DNA from: CAZXTR01 sp964643615
GTDB taxonomy: Bacteria; Pseudomonadota; Alphaproteobacteria; CAAHEQ01; UBA3637
Length of the DNA: 33,080 nt
NCBI GenBank assembly: GCA_964643615.1
Contig: CAZXTR010000007.1
Coordinates: 1-33,080 of the forward strand
Direction: 5' to 3'
Shown here: in pieces, positions 25,416-33,080 of the stretch
Numbering within the stretch: position 1 is the first letter of the stretch
Layout of the letters: each line of letters begins with the position of its first letter
Made by a program: the position numbers and the translations under genes
Notes under the pieces: model-generated
The model's input: only the letters and a program-made list of their open reading frames with translations
Told to the model about the DNA's origin: nothing
The model's database searches: none

Positions 25416-25879
25416 TATTCCTCTCGTTGTTGGTAAGGATTATTAAACCCTAAATTTTTTAAAATTTCAATTTCTGTTGTTTCCATTAAAAGGGCATCTG
25501 ATTCTAGAATATGATCAAACCCTTTTAAATGCAACGCTCCATGCACTAATAAATGGACTAAATGCGCCTCAATGGTTTTATGTTGCAAAGTTGCTTCTTG
25601 GTATATTGTATCAAAAGAAAGAACTATATCGCCCGCCATCCAAATATCAGCCACAACACTAACCATAGGAAAAGATAAAACGTTCGTCGGTTTATCTTTG
25701 CAACAGTATTGTTTATTTAAAGCCTGCACAAAAGCATCATCGGCAAAAACAAGGCTGACTTCTGTTTGTTTTAAATCCAAAACAAGCCCTACGACCTTTG
25801 TCGCCACCGCACGCAATCGCGGAAAGGCGTTACACCACCGCTTATCTTTCACCAATAATGCAATTCCGCCTCTAGGCAT
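25415..25879 (-). CDS. ybeY: Endoribonuclease YbeY
   Basis: A 154-aa protein of typical YbeY length with the zinc-binding motif HGALHLKGFDH (H113, H117, H123) and the conserved TNVLSFPM and GDIVLSFDT stretches. YbeY is a single-strand endoribonuclease involved in 16S rRNA 3'-end maturation and 70S quality control. I chose the ATG at 25879 (overlapping the phoH stop by 8 nt, with AGAG upstream) over an in-frame TTG at 25924, which would lie deep inside phoH. It lies between phoH and corC in the conserved order. Confidence 0.92.
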   Translation of the reverse strand: MPRGGIALLVKDKRWCNAFPRLRAVATKVVGLVLDLKQTEVSLVFADDAFVQALNKQYCCKDKPTNVLSFPMVSVVADIWMAGDIVLSFDTIYQEATLQHKTIEAHLVHLLVHGALHLKGFDHILESDALLMETTEIEILKNLGFNNPYQQREE

Positions 25880-26819
25880 TTTTTTCTCTTGATCGTTTAT
25901 CGTATGCTTTAACAATTTTGGCAACCAACCCGTGGCGAACTACATCATGTTCGGAAAATTCGACGATTTGGATGTCGTCAATATCCCGGCAAACAGCAAC
26001 AGCATCAGCCAACCCAGATTCAATCCCTCTAGGTAAATCTGTTTGTGATAAATCACCATTCACGACCATACGCGACCCTTCACCAAGACGGGTTAGGAAC
26101 ATTTTCATTTGCATAGAAGTTGTATTTTGCGCTTCATCCAAAATAATCATAGCATGAGACAACGTTCGACCCCGCATATAAGCCAACGGAGCAACTTCAA
26201 TTTCACCTAATTCCAATTTTTTATCCACTTGATCAGCAGGCAACATTTCATACAAAGCATCATAAAGGGGGCGTAAATACGGATCAATTTTTTCCTTTAA
26301 ATCTCCTGGCAAAAACCCCAGATTTTCACCCGCCTCTACGGCAGGCCGTGTTAAAATAATTTTTTCAATCTTACCTTCTAACATCATACTCACAGCCTTT
26401 GCCACCGCCAAAAAAGTTTTCCCTGTTCCCGCGGGCCCTAATCCAAAAACCATTTCGCAACAGTTCATTGCATCAATAAAGTCGGCCTGCGTTTTTGTCC
26501 GCGGGTTAATGTGCCGTTTTTTTGTTTTAAGTGTCAAATCTGCCGCTTCCACGCAAGATTCTTTCCCATGGACTTTTGCAATAGCCGTTTCAACATCCAA
26601 AGCAGTAATGTCTCCTTGTTTTTTCGCCACACCGTACAAAACATCCAAAATATCTACTGCTAAAGGCACATCTCTCGAAGAACCATCTATGAGCAATTGG
26701 TTGCCTTTCATTTGGATATGGACATCCATTTCGTTCGCCACTTGTTTAAGATGAATATTTTGCGGCCCTGTTAACCCTTGCAAAGACCTATTATCTCCGT
26801 ATTCTTTTGTAATTTGCAT
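25872..26819 (-). CDS. phoH: PhoH family ATPase (YbeZ)
   Basis: A 315-aa protein with a KH-like N-terminal region (NIHLKQVANEMDVHIQMKGN) and a RecA-like NTPase domain. Walker A is GPAGTGKT (128-135), followed by LTRPAVEAGENLGFLPGD. Walker B is IILDEAQN (226-232), then GDLSQTDLP. YbeZ/PhoH acts with YbeY in rRNA processing and is proposed to be an RNA-dependent ATPase or helicase. The start has GGGGA upstream. It sits 18 nt after miaB in the usual miaB-phoH-ybeY-corC order. Confidence 0.93.
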   Translation of the reverse strand: MQITKEYGDNRSLQGLTGPQNIHLKQVANEMDVHIQMKGNQLLIDGSSRDVPLAVDILDVLYGVAKKQGDITALDVETAIAKVHGKESCVEAADLTLKTKKRHINPRTKTQADFIDAMNCCEMVFGLGPAGTGKTFLAVAKAVSMMLEGKIEKIILTRPAVEAGENLGFLPGDLKEKIDPYLRPLYDALYEMLPADQVDKKLELGEIEVAPLAYMRGRTLSHAMIILDEAQNTTSMQMKMFLTRLGEGSRMVVNGDLSQTDLPRGIESGLADAVAVCRDIDDIQIVEFSEHDVVRHGLVAKIVKAYDKRSREKNA

Positions 26820-26837
26820 ATTTTTTCCCCAATAAAA

Positions 26838-28181
26838 TCAATCCGACAAAGGCATACTATCAGATTTTAAAACACCTGACAAGCTACTTGCGGAAGCCCG
26901 TTGAATTTCAACATTTGCTAACGCGCCTAACAAATTTTCGTCTGTTTTAACATGAACTGGCTGCAAATAGGGCGTATATCCAGACGCTTGCCCCAATGAT
27001 TGTTCAGCAAATAAAACGTTCAACGATTTCCCAATAAACGTTTGATTGAACGATTTTTGAAATCTTAAAAGTTTTTCTTGCAAAAGAGATAAACGTTCTT
27101 TTTTAACATCTTCGGCAATTTGGTTTTTCATCAAGCTAGCCGGCGTTCCGGCACGTGCACTGTATTTAAAAGAATAACTTTGAGCATATTGAACTTTATC
27201 AATCACTTTTAAAGTTTGTTCAAAATCAAAAGTTGTTTCTCCTGGAAAGCCTACTATAAAATCCGAAGAAATCGCGATGTCGGGCCGCGCCAGCTTTAAA
27301 CGATAGACGACATCTAAATACTGTTCAACAGTATAGCGCCGATTCATTGCCTTCAACACTGCATTACTTCCAGATTGTATAGGCAAGTGAATATAAGGCA
27401 TAAGCTTTGGCAAATTACGATGCGCGAAAATCACTTCATTCGTAATATCAACGGGATACGAAGTCGTATAACGCAATCTTTCCAAACCGTCTATTTGGCA
27501 TATTTTTTCAAAAAGCAACGCTAAATGGGAAGGATTGCCCTTTTCGTCCAGTCCATGCCAACAATCCACATTTTGTCCCAATAATATAATTTCTTTTGCC
27601 CCAGAATCCACCAATTGATGAGCTTCTTTTAAAATAGACGCTATATCACGAGAATATTCACATCCACGAGTATAAGGAACAACACAATACGAACAAAAAT
27701 TATCACATCCTTCTTGGATAGCCAAAAAAGCACTAACTCCTCGGGCAGAAGCTTTAGGTAAAGCGTCAAACTTTTCATCTGACGTAAAGGACGTTTCTAT
27801 AAATCGCCCCTCATCCCTAGATTTCTTGGCAATTATTTGGGGCAATAAATGATAGGCCTGAGAGCCTACTGCAAAATCCAAATATCTCACTTTACAAAAA
27901 GCTTCTTCGCCCAGCGCTTGGACAACACACCCTGCCAAACCAATCCAAGTTGTTAATCCTTGCTCTGTCCTTTTGTCTTTAATTTCTTTCATTCGCCCCA
28001 ATTCGGAAAAAACTTTTTCTGACGCTTTTTCACGAATATGACATGTATTAATCATTAAAATATCAGCCTGTAACATATCTTCGGTCGGCTGATACCCCAA
28101 CACGGCCAAAGCATCTAAAATCCGAGATGAATCGTAAACGTTCATCTGACAACCCATTGTTTTTAAATAAATTTTTTTCAT
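26838..28181 (-). CDS. miaB: tRNA-2-methylthio-N6-dimethylallyladenosine synthase MiaB
   Basis: A 447-aa radical-SAM methylthiotransferase. The N-terminal UPF0004 domain has three cluster cysteines (C11 in MGCQMN, C47 in NTCHIR, C85 in LAGCVVQ). The radical-SAM motif CDNFCSYC gives C159/C163/C166. A C-terminal TRAM domain (about 378-440) binds tRNA. It adds the 2-methylthio group to i6A37 in tRNAs reading UNN codons. It starts 15 nt after the MJ0042-type gene, with only a weak ribosome-binding site (AGCGG), which suggests read-through translation from that gene. Confidence 0.95.
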   Translation of the reverse strand: MKKIYLKTMGCQMNVYDSSRILDALAVLGYQPTEDMLQADILMINTCHIREKASEKVFSELGRMKEIKDKRTEQGLTTWIGLAGCVVQALGEEAFCKVRYLDFAVGSQAYHLLPQIIAKKSRDEGRFIETSFTSDEKFDALPKASARGVSAFLAIQEGCDNFCSYCVVPYTRGCEYSRDIASILKEAHQLVDSGAKEIILLGQNVDCWHGLDEKGNPSHLALLFEKICQIDGLERLRYTTSYPVDITNEVIFAHRNLPKLMPYIHLPIQSGSNAVLKAMNRRYTVEQYLDVVYRLKLARPDIAISSDFIVGFPGETTFDFEQTLKVIDKVQYAQSYSFKYSARAGTPASLMKNQIAEDVKKERLSLLQEKLLRFQKSFNQTFIGKSLNVLFAEQSLGQASGYTPYLQPVHVKTDENLLGALANVEIQRASASSLSGVLKSDSMPLSD

Positions 28182-28196
28182 TTTTAGAACCGCTAA

Positions 28197-29057
28197 TTAA
28201 GGGCTTAACCCTTTGTAAAAAGTAATTTCTACACGTCGAACTAAAGGATTGACAGGTTTTATTTTGGTTTCGAAGGGAATCGATTCTCCAGCAAAAACAC
28301 TTTCTTTAACGGGGACAATTGTTTGTGATTGAATTAAATTGTCTTTTTCGTCAAACAAATTAAATTGAACAAGAGGAACTTTCTGAATTTCTACTGACGT
28401 GTTTAAAATATTACCTTTCAAAAGCATGACCGGAATTTGTTGTTCATAAATCACATCAAAAAAAGAATCTTTAAAAACCAATTTTTCCCCTAAAATCTCG
28501 GTTGATATACCCAATTTTTGATAAAATCGCTCCATTGTCCCGCTTTGATGTGCCAAATAAACCCGGCCAAACCAAACATAACTTAATCCCAAAAAGATAA
28601 AGAAAAATCCAGCCATTAATAAAATTTTTCTAAACACTTTATTTTTTCGCCAAAAAGACAAAATAGTATCCTCTTTTTGAAAAAGAGGCTTATCAAAGGG
28701 ACTTTGGTGAACAGGGGCAGCTTCTTCGTCAGCAAAAATAGTAAACAAAGGCTTATCATCTAGACTTTCTAAAACATCCGAATCTAAAGCGCCTCCAGCA
28801 TTATCCGATTGTAACGGAGGATATGATGTATATTCCTCTTGTACTAAAGAGGGAAGAACAACTTCTTTTTTTGCATCATCAACGAAAGATTCGGAGGTCT
28901 CTAGCAAAGGAGATTCATCTAAAAAATCCTCTTGTTTTTGAACATTTACACGAAACACCTCATCACAAGCTTGACAATGAAAAGCTACTGTCGAATCGCC
29001 CAACGTTAAAACAGGAACATCATAAATACGATGACAATTTTGACATTTAATGAACAT
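28197..29057 (-). CDS. MJ0042-type zinc-ribbon membrane protein
   Basis: A 286-aa protein. The N-terminal zinc ribbon has CQNC (C5, C8) and CQAC (C28, C31), the MJ0042 pattern. An acidic, disordered linker (about 40-135) is followed by one membrane helix (about 144-163). The C-terminal DUF3426-like domain (LLKGNILNTSVEIQKVPLVQ, PFETKIKPVNPLVRRVEITF) should be periplasmic. Alphaproteobacteria often carry such a gene divergent from ftsE, as here. The function is unknown; the arrangement suggests an envelope or division-linked sensor. It is the first gene of the miaB-phoH-ybeY-corC unit. Confidence 0.85.
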   Translation of the reverse strand: MFIKCQNCHRIYDVPVLTLGDSTVAFHCQACDEVFRVNVQKQEDFLDESPLLETSESFVDDAKKEVVLPSLVQEEYTSYPPLQSDNAGGALDSDVLESLDDKPLFTIFADEEAAPVHQSPFDKPLFQKEDTILSFWRKNKVFRKILLMAGFFFIFLGLSYVWFGRVYLAHQSGTMERFYQKLGISTEILGEKLVFKDSFFDVIYEQQIPVMLLKGNILNTSVEIQKVPLVQFNLFDEKDNLIQSQTIVPVKESVFAGESIPFETKIKPVNPLVRRVEITFYKGLSP

Positions 29058-29063
29058 ATTCTG

Positions 29064-29092
29064 TTGCCCTTTGTAAAAAAAAAGTATAAGTA
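29064..29092 (+). promoter_or_regulatory. Putative ftsE promoter
   Basis: TTGCCC (29064-29069) and TAAGTA (29087-29092), spacer 17 nt. The -10 region runs into the palindrome at 29090-29102. Moderate match only. Confidence 0.35.
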
Positions 29093-29102
29093 TAGACTAT
29101 AC
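29090..29102. promoter_or_regulatory. Palindrome between divergent MJ0042-type gene and ftsE
   Basis: GTATAG-A-CTATAC, a perfect 6-1-6 inverted repeat in the 82-nt intergenic region, at the expected start of ftsE transcription. It may be an operator. The AT-rich background means chance cannot be excluded. Confidence 0.3.
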
Positions 29103-29139
29103 GATTTAAAACAAAGAAACAAGAAACAAATGGATTAAA

Positions 29140-29901
29140 ATGAAAAACGGACTTAATCAACCTTCTGTTGTCGAGTTTCACCGCGTTCATTTAAAATATG
29201 AAACCGGGCCTTATGTTTTAAAAAACGTTCAATTTTCTTTGGACAAAGGTTCTTTTTGTTTTGTCACGGGGGAAAGTGGCGCAGGGAAAACAAGCCTTTT
29301 AAGATTAATGTACTTGGATCAAGTGGCCAGCACAGGACGCGTCCGTCTGTTCGGGTACGACTTAGGAAACATTAAAAAGTCAAAGGTTTACTTATTACGT
29401 CGGCGTATTGGTGTAGTTTTTCAAGATTTTCGATTAATTAATTCTTTAAACACATTCGACAATGTTGCCCTTCCTTTACGGATTGAAGGGATGAACGAAA
29501 CAAAAATCAAACGGCGCGTGGAAGAATTACTGGCGTGGGTTGGTTTGGAAAAACACATTCATTCTTTTCCTCAAATATTATCTGGCGGAGAAAAACAACG
29601 CATTGCTATAGCACGTGCAATTATCAACGCCCCTGACTTACTGTTAGCAGACGAACCTACAGGCAATGTAGATGATGCAATAGCAAACCGTATTTTGCAT
29701 TTATTTTTAGAATTAAACAAAATAGGGACAACTCTAGTTATCGCAACGCATAATCAAGGATTAATCAGACAATATAAAAAGCCGCAATTACACTTAACAA
29801 ATGGCTGCCTAGAATGGCTACCCGCCACGTTAACAAAAGAACCACTATCTGAAACAACCGCCCCTTCATTCATAGGAGAACGTCATGATTTGGAAATCTA
29901 A
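29140..29901 (+). CDS. ftsE: Cell-division ABC transporter ATPase FtsE
   Basis: A 253-aa ABC ATPase. Walker A is GESGAGKT (44-51), the Q-loop VFQDFRLI, the signature LSGGEKQR, Walker B LLLADEPTGNVDD, and the H-loop ATHN. The ADEPTGN form and the adjacent ftsX identify FtsE. With FtsX it forms a membrane complex at the divisome that activates periplasmic amidases through EnvC-like factors. An amidase gene lies 5.3 kb upstream, at 22649. The C-terminal about 30 residues extend beyond the core. The ATG has only a weak ribosome-binding site. It overlaps ftsX by 17 nt. Confidence 0.93.
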   Translation: MKNGLNQPSVVEFHRVHLKYETGPYVLKNVQFSLDKGSFCFVTGESGAGKTSLLRLMYLDQVASTGRVRLFGYDLGNIKKSKVYLLRRRIGVVFQDFRLINSLNTFDNVALPLRIEGMNETKIKRRVEELLAWVGLEKHIHSFPQILSGGEKQRIAIARAIINAPDLLLADEPTGNVDDAIANRILHLFLELNKIGTTLVIATHNQGLIRQYKKPQLHLTNGCLEWLPATLTKEPLSETTAPSFIGERHDLEI

Positions 29902-30647
29902 ATCATCTTTACCGGTTGAAGATTATGCTTCTCTTTTTGTCACGTGGATAACGTTGTTGATGGTTTTTATTTCTGTCTTGGTATTAACGGGATTGTTGTC
30001 CTTAACAAATATTATCAATTCATGGCAAAGATCTATTAGTGGTTCATTGACGGCGCAAATCCCGACCTACACAATTGATGGAGACGATCGAAAACAACAG
30101 GCATCTCAAGACATACAAAACATCATAATNNNNNNNNNNNNNNNNNNNNNNNNNNNNNNNNNNNNNNNNNNNNNNNNNNNNNNNNNNNNNNNNNNNNNNN
30201 NNNNNNNNNNNNNNNNNNNNNNNNNNNNNGCACTTAATTCAAACGGCAAAAAGTATTCAAAATATGATTGTTTTTATTTTAATTTTATTAATTTTAACAA
30301 CTTCGTTTACTGTGATTTACACAACATCTTCAAACATGGCATTACAATCCCATATTACTAAATTATTGCACATGATGGGAGCACGCAACTTCACAATTGC
30401 AAAACAATATGCATCATCTCATTTTGTACGTGCTTTTATGGGGGGAATAATTGGTTTTGTATTAGCGTTGCCCATTATTTGGATTACATCTACTTTATTC
30501 AATCCGTTGCAAAATCCTTTATTCAGCTCAGGGACACTATCCTTAAGTCAAATTTACATTATTATCTCCATCCCATTGTGGGCATCTTTTTTGGCCTTTA
30601 TGACGGCTTTGCTAACGGTTTTAAAAACATTAAGGCACACTTTATGA
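29885..30647 (+). CDS. ftsX: Cell-division permease FtsX, interrupted by an assembly gap
   Basis: Two parts flank the N run. The N-terminal 81 residues have a cytoplasmic start and a first membrane helix (YASLFVTWITLLMVFISVLV). The part after the gap (from about 30230) reads LIQTAKSIQNM and then three membrane helices with HMMGARNFTIAKQYASS, the FtsX C-terminal half. The two parts are in different frames across 100 N, so the real gap length is not 100. FtsX proteins are about 300 aa, so some residues of the periplasmic loop are missing. The start is inside the end of ftsE. The stop overlaps the next start (ATGA). Confidence 0.88.
30130..30229. other. Assembly gap of exactly 100 N inside ftsX
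   Basis: One hundred N in a row, the usual placeholder for a scaffold gap of unknown size. The ftsX frame does not continue across it. Confidence 0.99.
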
Positions 30648-31213
30648 AACACGTTTTTATTTATTGCTCTGTTTTATTTGTCACCTGTTGGATTATTGGT
30701 TTTATTATTTTTTCGGGGTATGTATTTTCTTTACGATACACGCCGATCAAAGAAACTCAAGCAATTGTTGTGCTAACAGGGGGAACGGATCGCATCAAAG
30801 TTGCTTTGGATTTATTGCAAAACCATCAGGCCGAAAAATTATTTATTTCAGGGGTTCATTCAACCGTTTCGATAGATACTTTATTTCAAAAAGTTGATAC
30901 TGCGACAAAAAACAAAATTCATTTAGGCTATCAAGCAGAAAACACATATGAAAACGCATTAGAAACAGATAAATGGCTTCAAGAAAATAATGTGACGTCC
31001 ATTTTGTTGGTCACTTCATTTTATCACATGCCTCGCAGTTTATTTGAAATTAAGCAACGTCAAAAAAATTTAACAATTCTGCCCTATCCTATTTTTTATC
31101 AAAAAGTAGATGCGGCATGGTTACACACGCGAAGTGCCTGGCTTTTACTTAAAGAATATAACAAATTTTTAATAGTTTGTTTGCGCACTTTATTAAGGAG
31201 ACCCTTTTTATGA
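30644..31213 (+). CDS. DUF218 (YdcF-like) membrane protein
   Basis: A 189-aa protein. An N-terminal membrane helix (about 5-26) is followed by a DUF218 domain with AIVVLTGGTDRIKVALDLL, KLFISGVH, YQAENTYENALET and VTSFYHMPRSLFEI. YdcF-like proteins have a Rossmann-like fold and conserved acidic and Asn residues. Members such as ElyC/SanA affect envelope integrity, and the biochemistry is unclear. The ATG at 30644 overlaps the ftsX stop by 4 nt and has AAGG 8 nt upstream. The frame is open upstream, but that part lies inside ftsX. It overlaps plsC by 4 nt. The order ftsE-ftsX-DUF218-plsC is common in alphaproteobacteria. Confidence 0.88.
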   Translation: MKHVFIYCSVLFVTCWIIGFIIFSGYVFSLRYTPIKETQAIVVLTGGTDRIKVALDLLQNHQAEKLFISGVHSTVSIDTLFQKVDTATKNKIHLGYQAENTYENALETDKWLQENNVTSILLVTSFYHMPRSLFEIKQRQKNLTILPYPIFYQKVDAAWLHTRSAWLLLKEYNKFLIVCLRTLLRRPFL

Positions 31214-31929
31214 AAAACACCATTATGATAATACGTTCTATTTTATTTATGTTTTTATTTTATGTGTGGGCATTGTTGATAGTCCTTTTGTTTTTGCCTA
31301 CGTTTTTGTTGCCTGCGAAATACGCAATTTTAGCCCCAGAGACATGGACGCATGGCAATCGTTTTTTGTTAAAATGGATAACAGGTATTCGAATTCACGT
31401 TACGGGAGTAGAAAACTTACCTAAAAAAAATGGTTATATTGTTGCATCAAAACACCAATCCGCAATGGAAACTGTTTTATTACACCTATTTGTCCCAAAC
31501 ATGATTTATATTTTGAAAAAATCGTTGCTTTTTTTACCCTTTGCGGGATGGTATTTTATTAAGACAGGCTGCATCGCAATTGACAGAAAAGCGGGGATCA
31601 AAAGTATGCATTTGTTAATGACAAAGGCTTCAAGCCAATTAAAAAAAGGCTTTAATATATTGATTTTTCCAGAGGGGACTCGCACGAAACCCCGGACAAA
31701 AACGAAATACAATCCAGGAGTATTTTTGTTGTACGAAAATTGCAAAGTACCTGTAGTTCCCGTCGCCCTAAACACGGGTTATTTTTGGCCAAAAAATTCC
31801 TTTAGGCGGCATGCTGGGACGGTAACTTTTAAATTTTTGCCACAGATTCCTGCTGGCCTTGGGAAAAAACAATTTATGAACGAATTGGAACAAACCATAG
31901 AATCGTCCTGTCAAAAAATGGAGCCTTAA
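31210..31929 (+). CDS. plsC: 1-acyl-sn-glycerol-3-phosphate acyltransferase
   Basis: A 239-aa membrane-associated acyltransferase. One or two N-terminal hydrophobic helices (about 5-38) are followed by the catalytic motif HQSAME (H82, E87; HX4E where many enzymes have HX4D), the GCIAIDR segment and FPEGTR (153-158). It acylates lysophosphatidate to phosphatidate in phospholipid synthesis. The ATG at 31210 has AAGGAG upstream and overlaps the DUF218 stop (ATGA). Confidence 0.92.
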   Translation: MKNTIMIIRSILFMFLFYVWALLIVLLFLPTFLLPAKYAILAPETWTHGNRFLLKWITGIRIHVTGVENLPKKNGYIVASKHQSAMETVLLHLFVPNMIYILKKSLLFLPFAGWYFIKTGCIAIDRKAGIKSMHLLMTKASSQLKKGFNILIFPEGTRTKPRTKTKYNPGVFLLYENCKVPVVPVALNTGYFWPKNSFRRHAGTVTFKFLPQIPAGLGKKQFMNELEQTIESSCQKMEP

Positions 31930-31939
31930 ACAAAGGAGC

Positions 31940-31968
31940 TTGACTTTACAAAAAAAAGAATTTACAGT
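31940..31968 (+). promoter_or_regulatory. sigma70-type promoter of the lysine-rich membrane protein
   Basis: TTGACT (31940-31945) and TACAGT (31963-31968) with a 17-nt spacer, just after the plsC stop. Confidence 0.55.
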
Positions 31969-31997
31969 TTATGGAGCTACTTAAAAAGGAGATAAAA

Positions 31998-32894
31998 ATG
32001 GCAACAAAAAAGAAACCACAAAAAACTGTAAAAAAGAAACAGACTCTTGCCACAAAACAAAAAACAAAAGGAAAGTCTGTTCGCAAAGTACCTATGATAG
32101 AAACCAAGCCCTCACAAAAAGCAAGAACCATTCCTGTTGTTGCGGAAAAGGAATCAAAAGAAAAAAAGACAACCACTCCTTTGTCGGCAGAGGCCAGGAA
32201 ATATAAGTTATTTTTTTGGGGGTTAACCGCTTTCTTATATATGGTTTTTTTTGGATTGTTGTTTTTAAATACACATTATAACATTTTTTTTGACGAAAAA
32301 AATCCCATTTCACGCTTCGAAGAACGGAAAGCAAAAACATTAACTTCTTCGAAATCTGGCGACATCAAGCATTTAAATGCAAAAAGGGAATTCATTAAAA
32401 ATGAACAACTTAAAAATAGAAAAAACCATAAACAAAAAATGGGGCAGACAACTCCAACACAAACATCGTGCCAACAAACAGTGAAAAGAAAAATCGCATA
32501 CGATGCAACACAATATGTTCCTTATACACAAAAGGGCGAAGCAAAAATTTCTGGTTCTGTTTGCCCAATCATGGATGACGGAAAGAAAAAATGCTTTGCT
32601 AACGTTCCTGTATACATTAACCCCGTTACGGATTATTCTGATGAATGGTACGCACGTGGGTGGGCAGGCACAGAATTTTTAGAAGCTGCAGACAAGCGCG
32701 TACTACCTTTCAACAAACACGTTTTGACCGATGAAAAAGGAAACTATACGTTTGAAGGGTTACCAGCGGGATCTTATTACGTAGTTACACAAATCCAAGA
32801 AACCGGGTGTAAGTACAAACGCTATGGTGCAAAAGTTTCCATGAAAAAATGGGTTTTGCCAACGTTAGAGCAAGTTTTCCCCAAAAAGAAATAA
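31998..32894 (+). CDS. Membrane protein with lysine-rich tail and beta-sandwich domain
   Basis: A 298-aa protein of unknown function. Residues 1-65 are very rich in Lys, Thr, Ala and Pro, like the tail of histone H1 or AlgP-type proteins. One membrane helix (about 69-91) follows. Then comes a charged stretch (about 100-150) and a C-terminal domain (about 180-285): KISGSVCPIMDDG and VLTDEKGNYTFEGLPAGSYY, the pattern of carboxypeptidase-regulatory or SdrD B-type beta-sandwiches. Cys at 158, 189, 199 and 271 could form disulfides if this part is periplasmic. I chose the ATG at 31998 with AAGGAG; an in-frame ATG at 31971 is upstream of that site. Own promoter and strong terminator. Confidence 0.85.
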   Translation: MATKKKPQKTVKKKQTLATKQKTKGKSVRKVPMIETKPSQKARTIPVVAEKESKEKKTTTPLSAEARKYKLFFWGLTAFLYMVFFGLLFLNTHYNIFFDEKNPISRFEERKAKTLTSSKSGDIKHLNAKREFIKNEQLKNRKNHKQKMGQTTPTQTSCQQTVKRKIAYDATQYVPYTQKGEAKISGSVCPIMDDGKKKCFANVPVYINPVTDYSDEWYARGWAGTEFLEAADKRVLPFNKHVLTDEKGNYTFEGLPAGSYYVVTQIQETGCKYKRYGAKVSMKKWVLPTLEQVFPKKK

Positions 32895-32910
32895 TACGAA
32901 ATAACAACAA

Positions 32911-32937
32911 AAAGGAGGCTTTATAGCCTCCTTTTTC
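32911..32937 (+). terminator. Rho-independent terminator
   Basis: The 7-bp stem GGAGGCT/AGCCTCC with loop TTAT, A-run before and T-run after, 17 nt after the stop of the lysine-rich protein. Confidence 0.92.
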
Positions 32938-32963
32938 CTTATTCTTTCCCACTTAAACAATTA

Positions 32964-32992
32964 TTGACGTTTGAACTTTATCCTTTTATTTA
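32964..32992 (+). promoter_or_regulatory. Putative promoter at the right edge
   Basis: TTGACG (32964-32969) and TATTTA (32987-32992) with a 17-nt spacer, 7 nt before the ATG at 33000. Confidence 0.35.
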
Positions 32993-32999
32993 CGGATTT

Positions 33000-33080
33000 A
33001 TGATGTCTACAAATTTCTTCATACAAATAGTCAAAGCCTTTATCTTTAAGGTGTTTTTATTTTTTCTTCTTATTAAAGAT
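33000..33080 (+). CDS. Possible start of a gene running off the right edge
   Basis: An ATG-ATG start opens 27 codons without a stop to the window end. They encode a short polar start and a hydrophobic stretch (AFIFKVFLFFLLI) that could be a signal or membrane helix. A promoter-like sequence lies just upstream, but there is no good ribosome-binding site. Too short to be sure. Confidence 0.3.
   Translation, partial: MMSTNFFIQIVKAFIFKVFLFFLLIKD

Noticed and set aside
32941..33080. Minus-strand coding piece (about 30 codons ending near 32962, KDKGFDYLYEEICRHHK...)
   Set aside because: An in-frame stop lies just upstream and no start or family is seen; the plus-strand ORF with a promoter is somewhat better supported.
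1..33080. CRISPR arrays, tRNA or rRNA genes, insertion sequences, att sites
   Set aside because: No regularly spaced repeats, cloverleaf-like tRNA sequence, transposase or terminal inverted repeats were seen by eye; a tRNAscan or ISfinder run could still find something missed.

Overview
The window looks like a chromosome segment of an AT-rich alphaproteobacterium. CtrA, the GapR-type DUF2312 protein and the DUF1013 (TrcR-type) protein are an alphaproteobacterial cell-cycle set. The gene orders miaB-phoH-ybeY-corC and MJ0042-protein/ftsE-ftsX-DUF218-plsC, and RNase E with an acidic S1 insert, fit the same group. The prepilin-like protein at the left edge carries a GRSMIEMLGVLA signature that I associate with uncultured, often gut- or host-associated alphaproteobacteria; that placement is inference. 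A run of exactly 100 N marks a draft or metagenome assembly. No rRNA, tRNA, CRISPR array, insertion sequence or prophage was seen.

Layout. 1-1400: a partial prepilin-like gene and ctrA (both minus), with a possible operator at the pilin promoter and phased TTAA half-sites upstream of ctrA. 1490-3649 (plus): rpmG, a Bax-inhibitor-1 family membrane protein and the heat-shock sigma factor rpoH, each with its own sigma70-like promoter. 3646-16081 (minus): a tightly packed series, transcribed mrcA > prfB > DUF47 > pit > asmA-like > batA > batBC > batD, with 1-nt or 4-nt stop/start overlaps at most junctions; prfB has the programmed +1 frameshift. 16217-17634 (plus): a 53-aa ORF and murA. 17713-19471 (minus): trcR, gapR, a CatB-like acetyltransferase and a small lipoprotein. 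19557-22536 (minus): rne with a long leader, preceded by a separate gene encoding only the S1 and 5'-sensor part of an RNase E. 22649-23830 (plus): a periplasmic amidase. 23831-29057 (minus): MJ0042 protein > miaB > phoH > ybeY > corC, ending in a decayed gene where lnt is often found. 29140-32894 (plus): ftsE, ftsX (broken by the N gap), a DUF218 protein, plsC and a membrane protein with a lysine-rich tail, closed by a strong terminator.

Functionally most genes serve the cell envelope (PBP1A, MurA, amidase, FtsEX, PlsC, AsmA-like, Bat proteins), the cell cycle (CtrA, GapR, TrcR) and RNA or translation quality (RNase E, YbeY, PhoH, MiaB, RF2). The item I find most novel is the nuclease-less RNase E-like protein at 21946-22536. 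It has its own good promoter and ribosome-binding site and sits directly upstream of rne.
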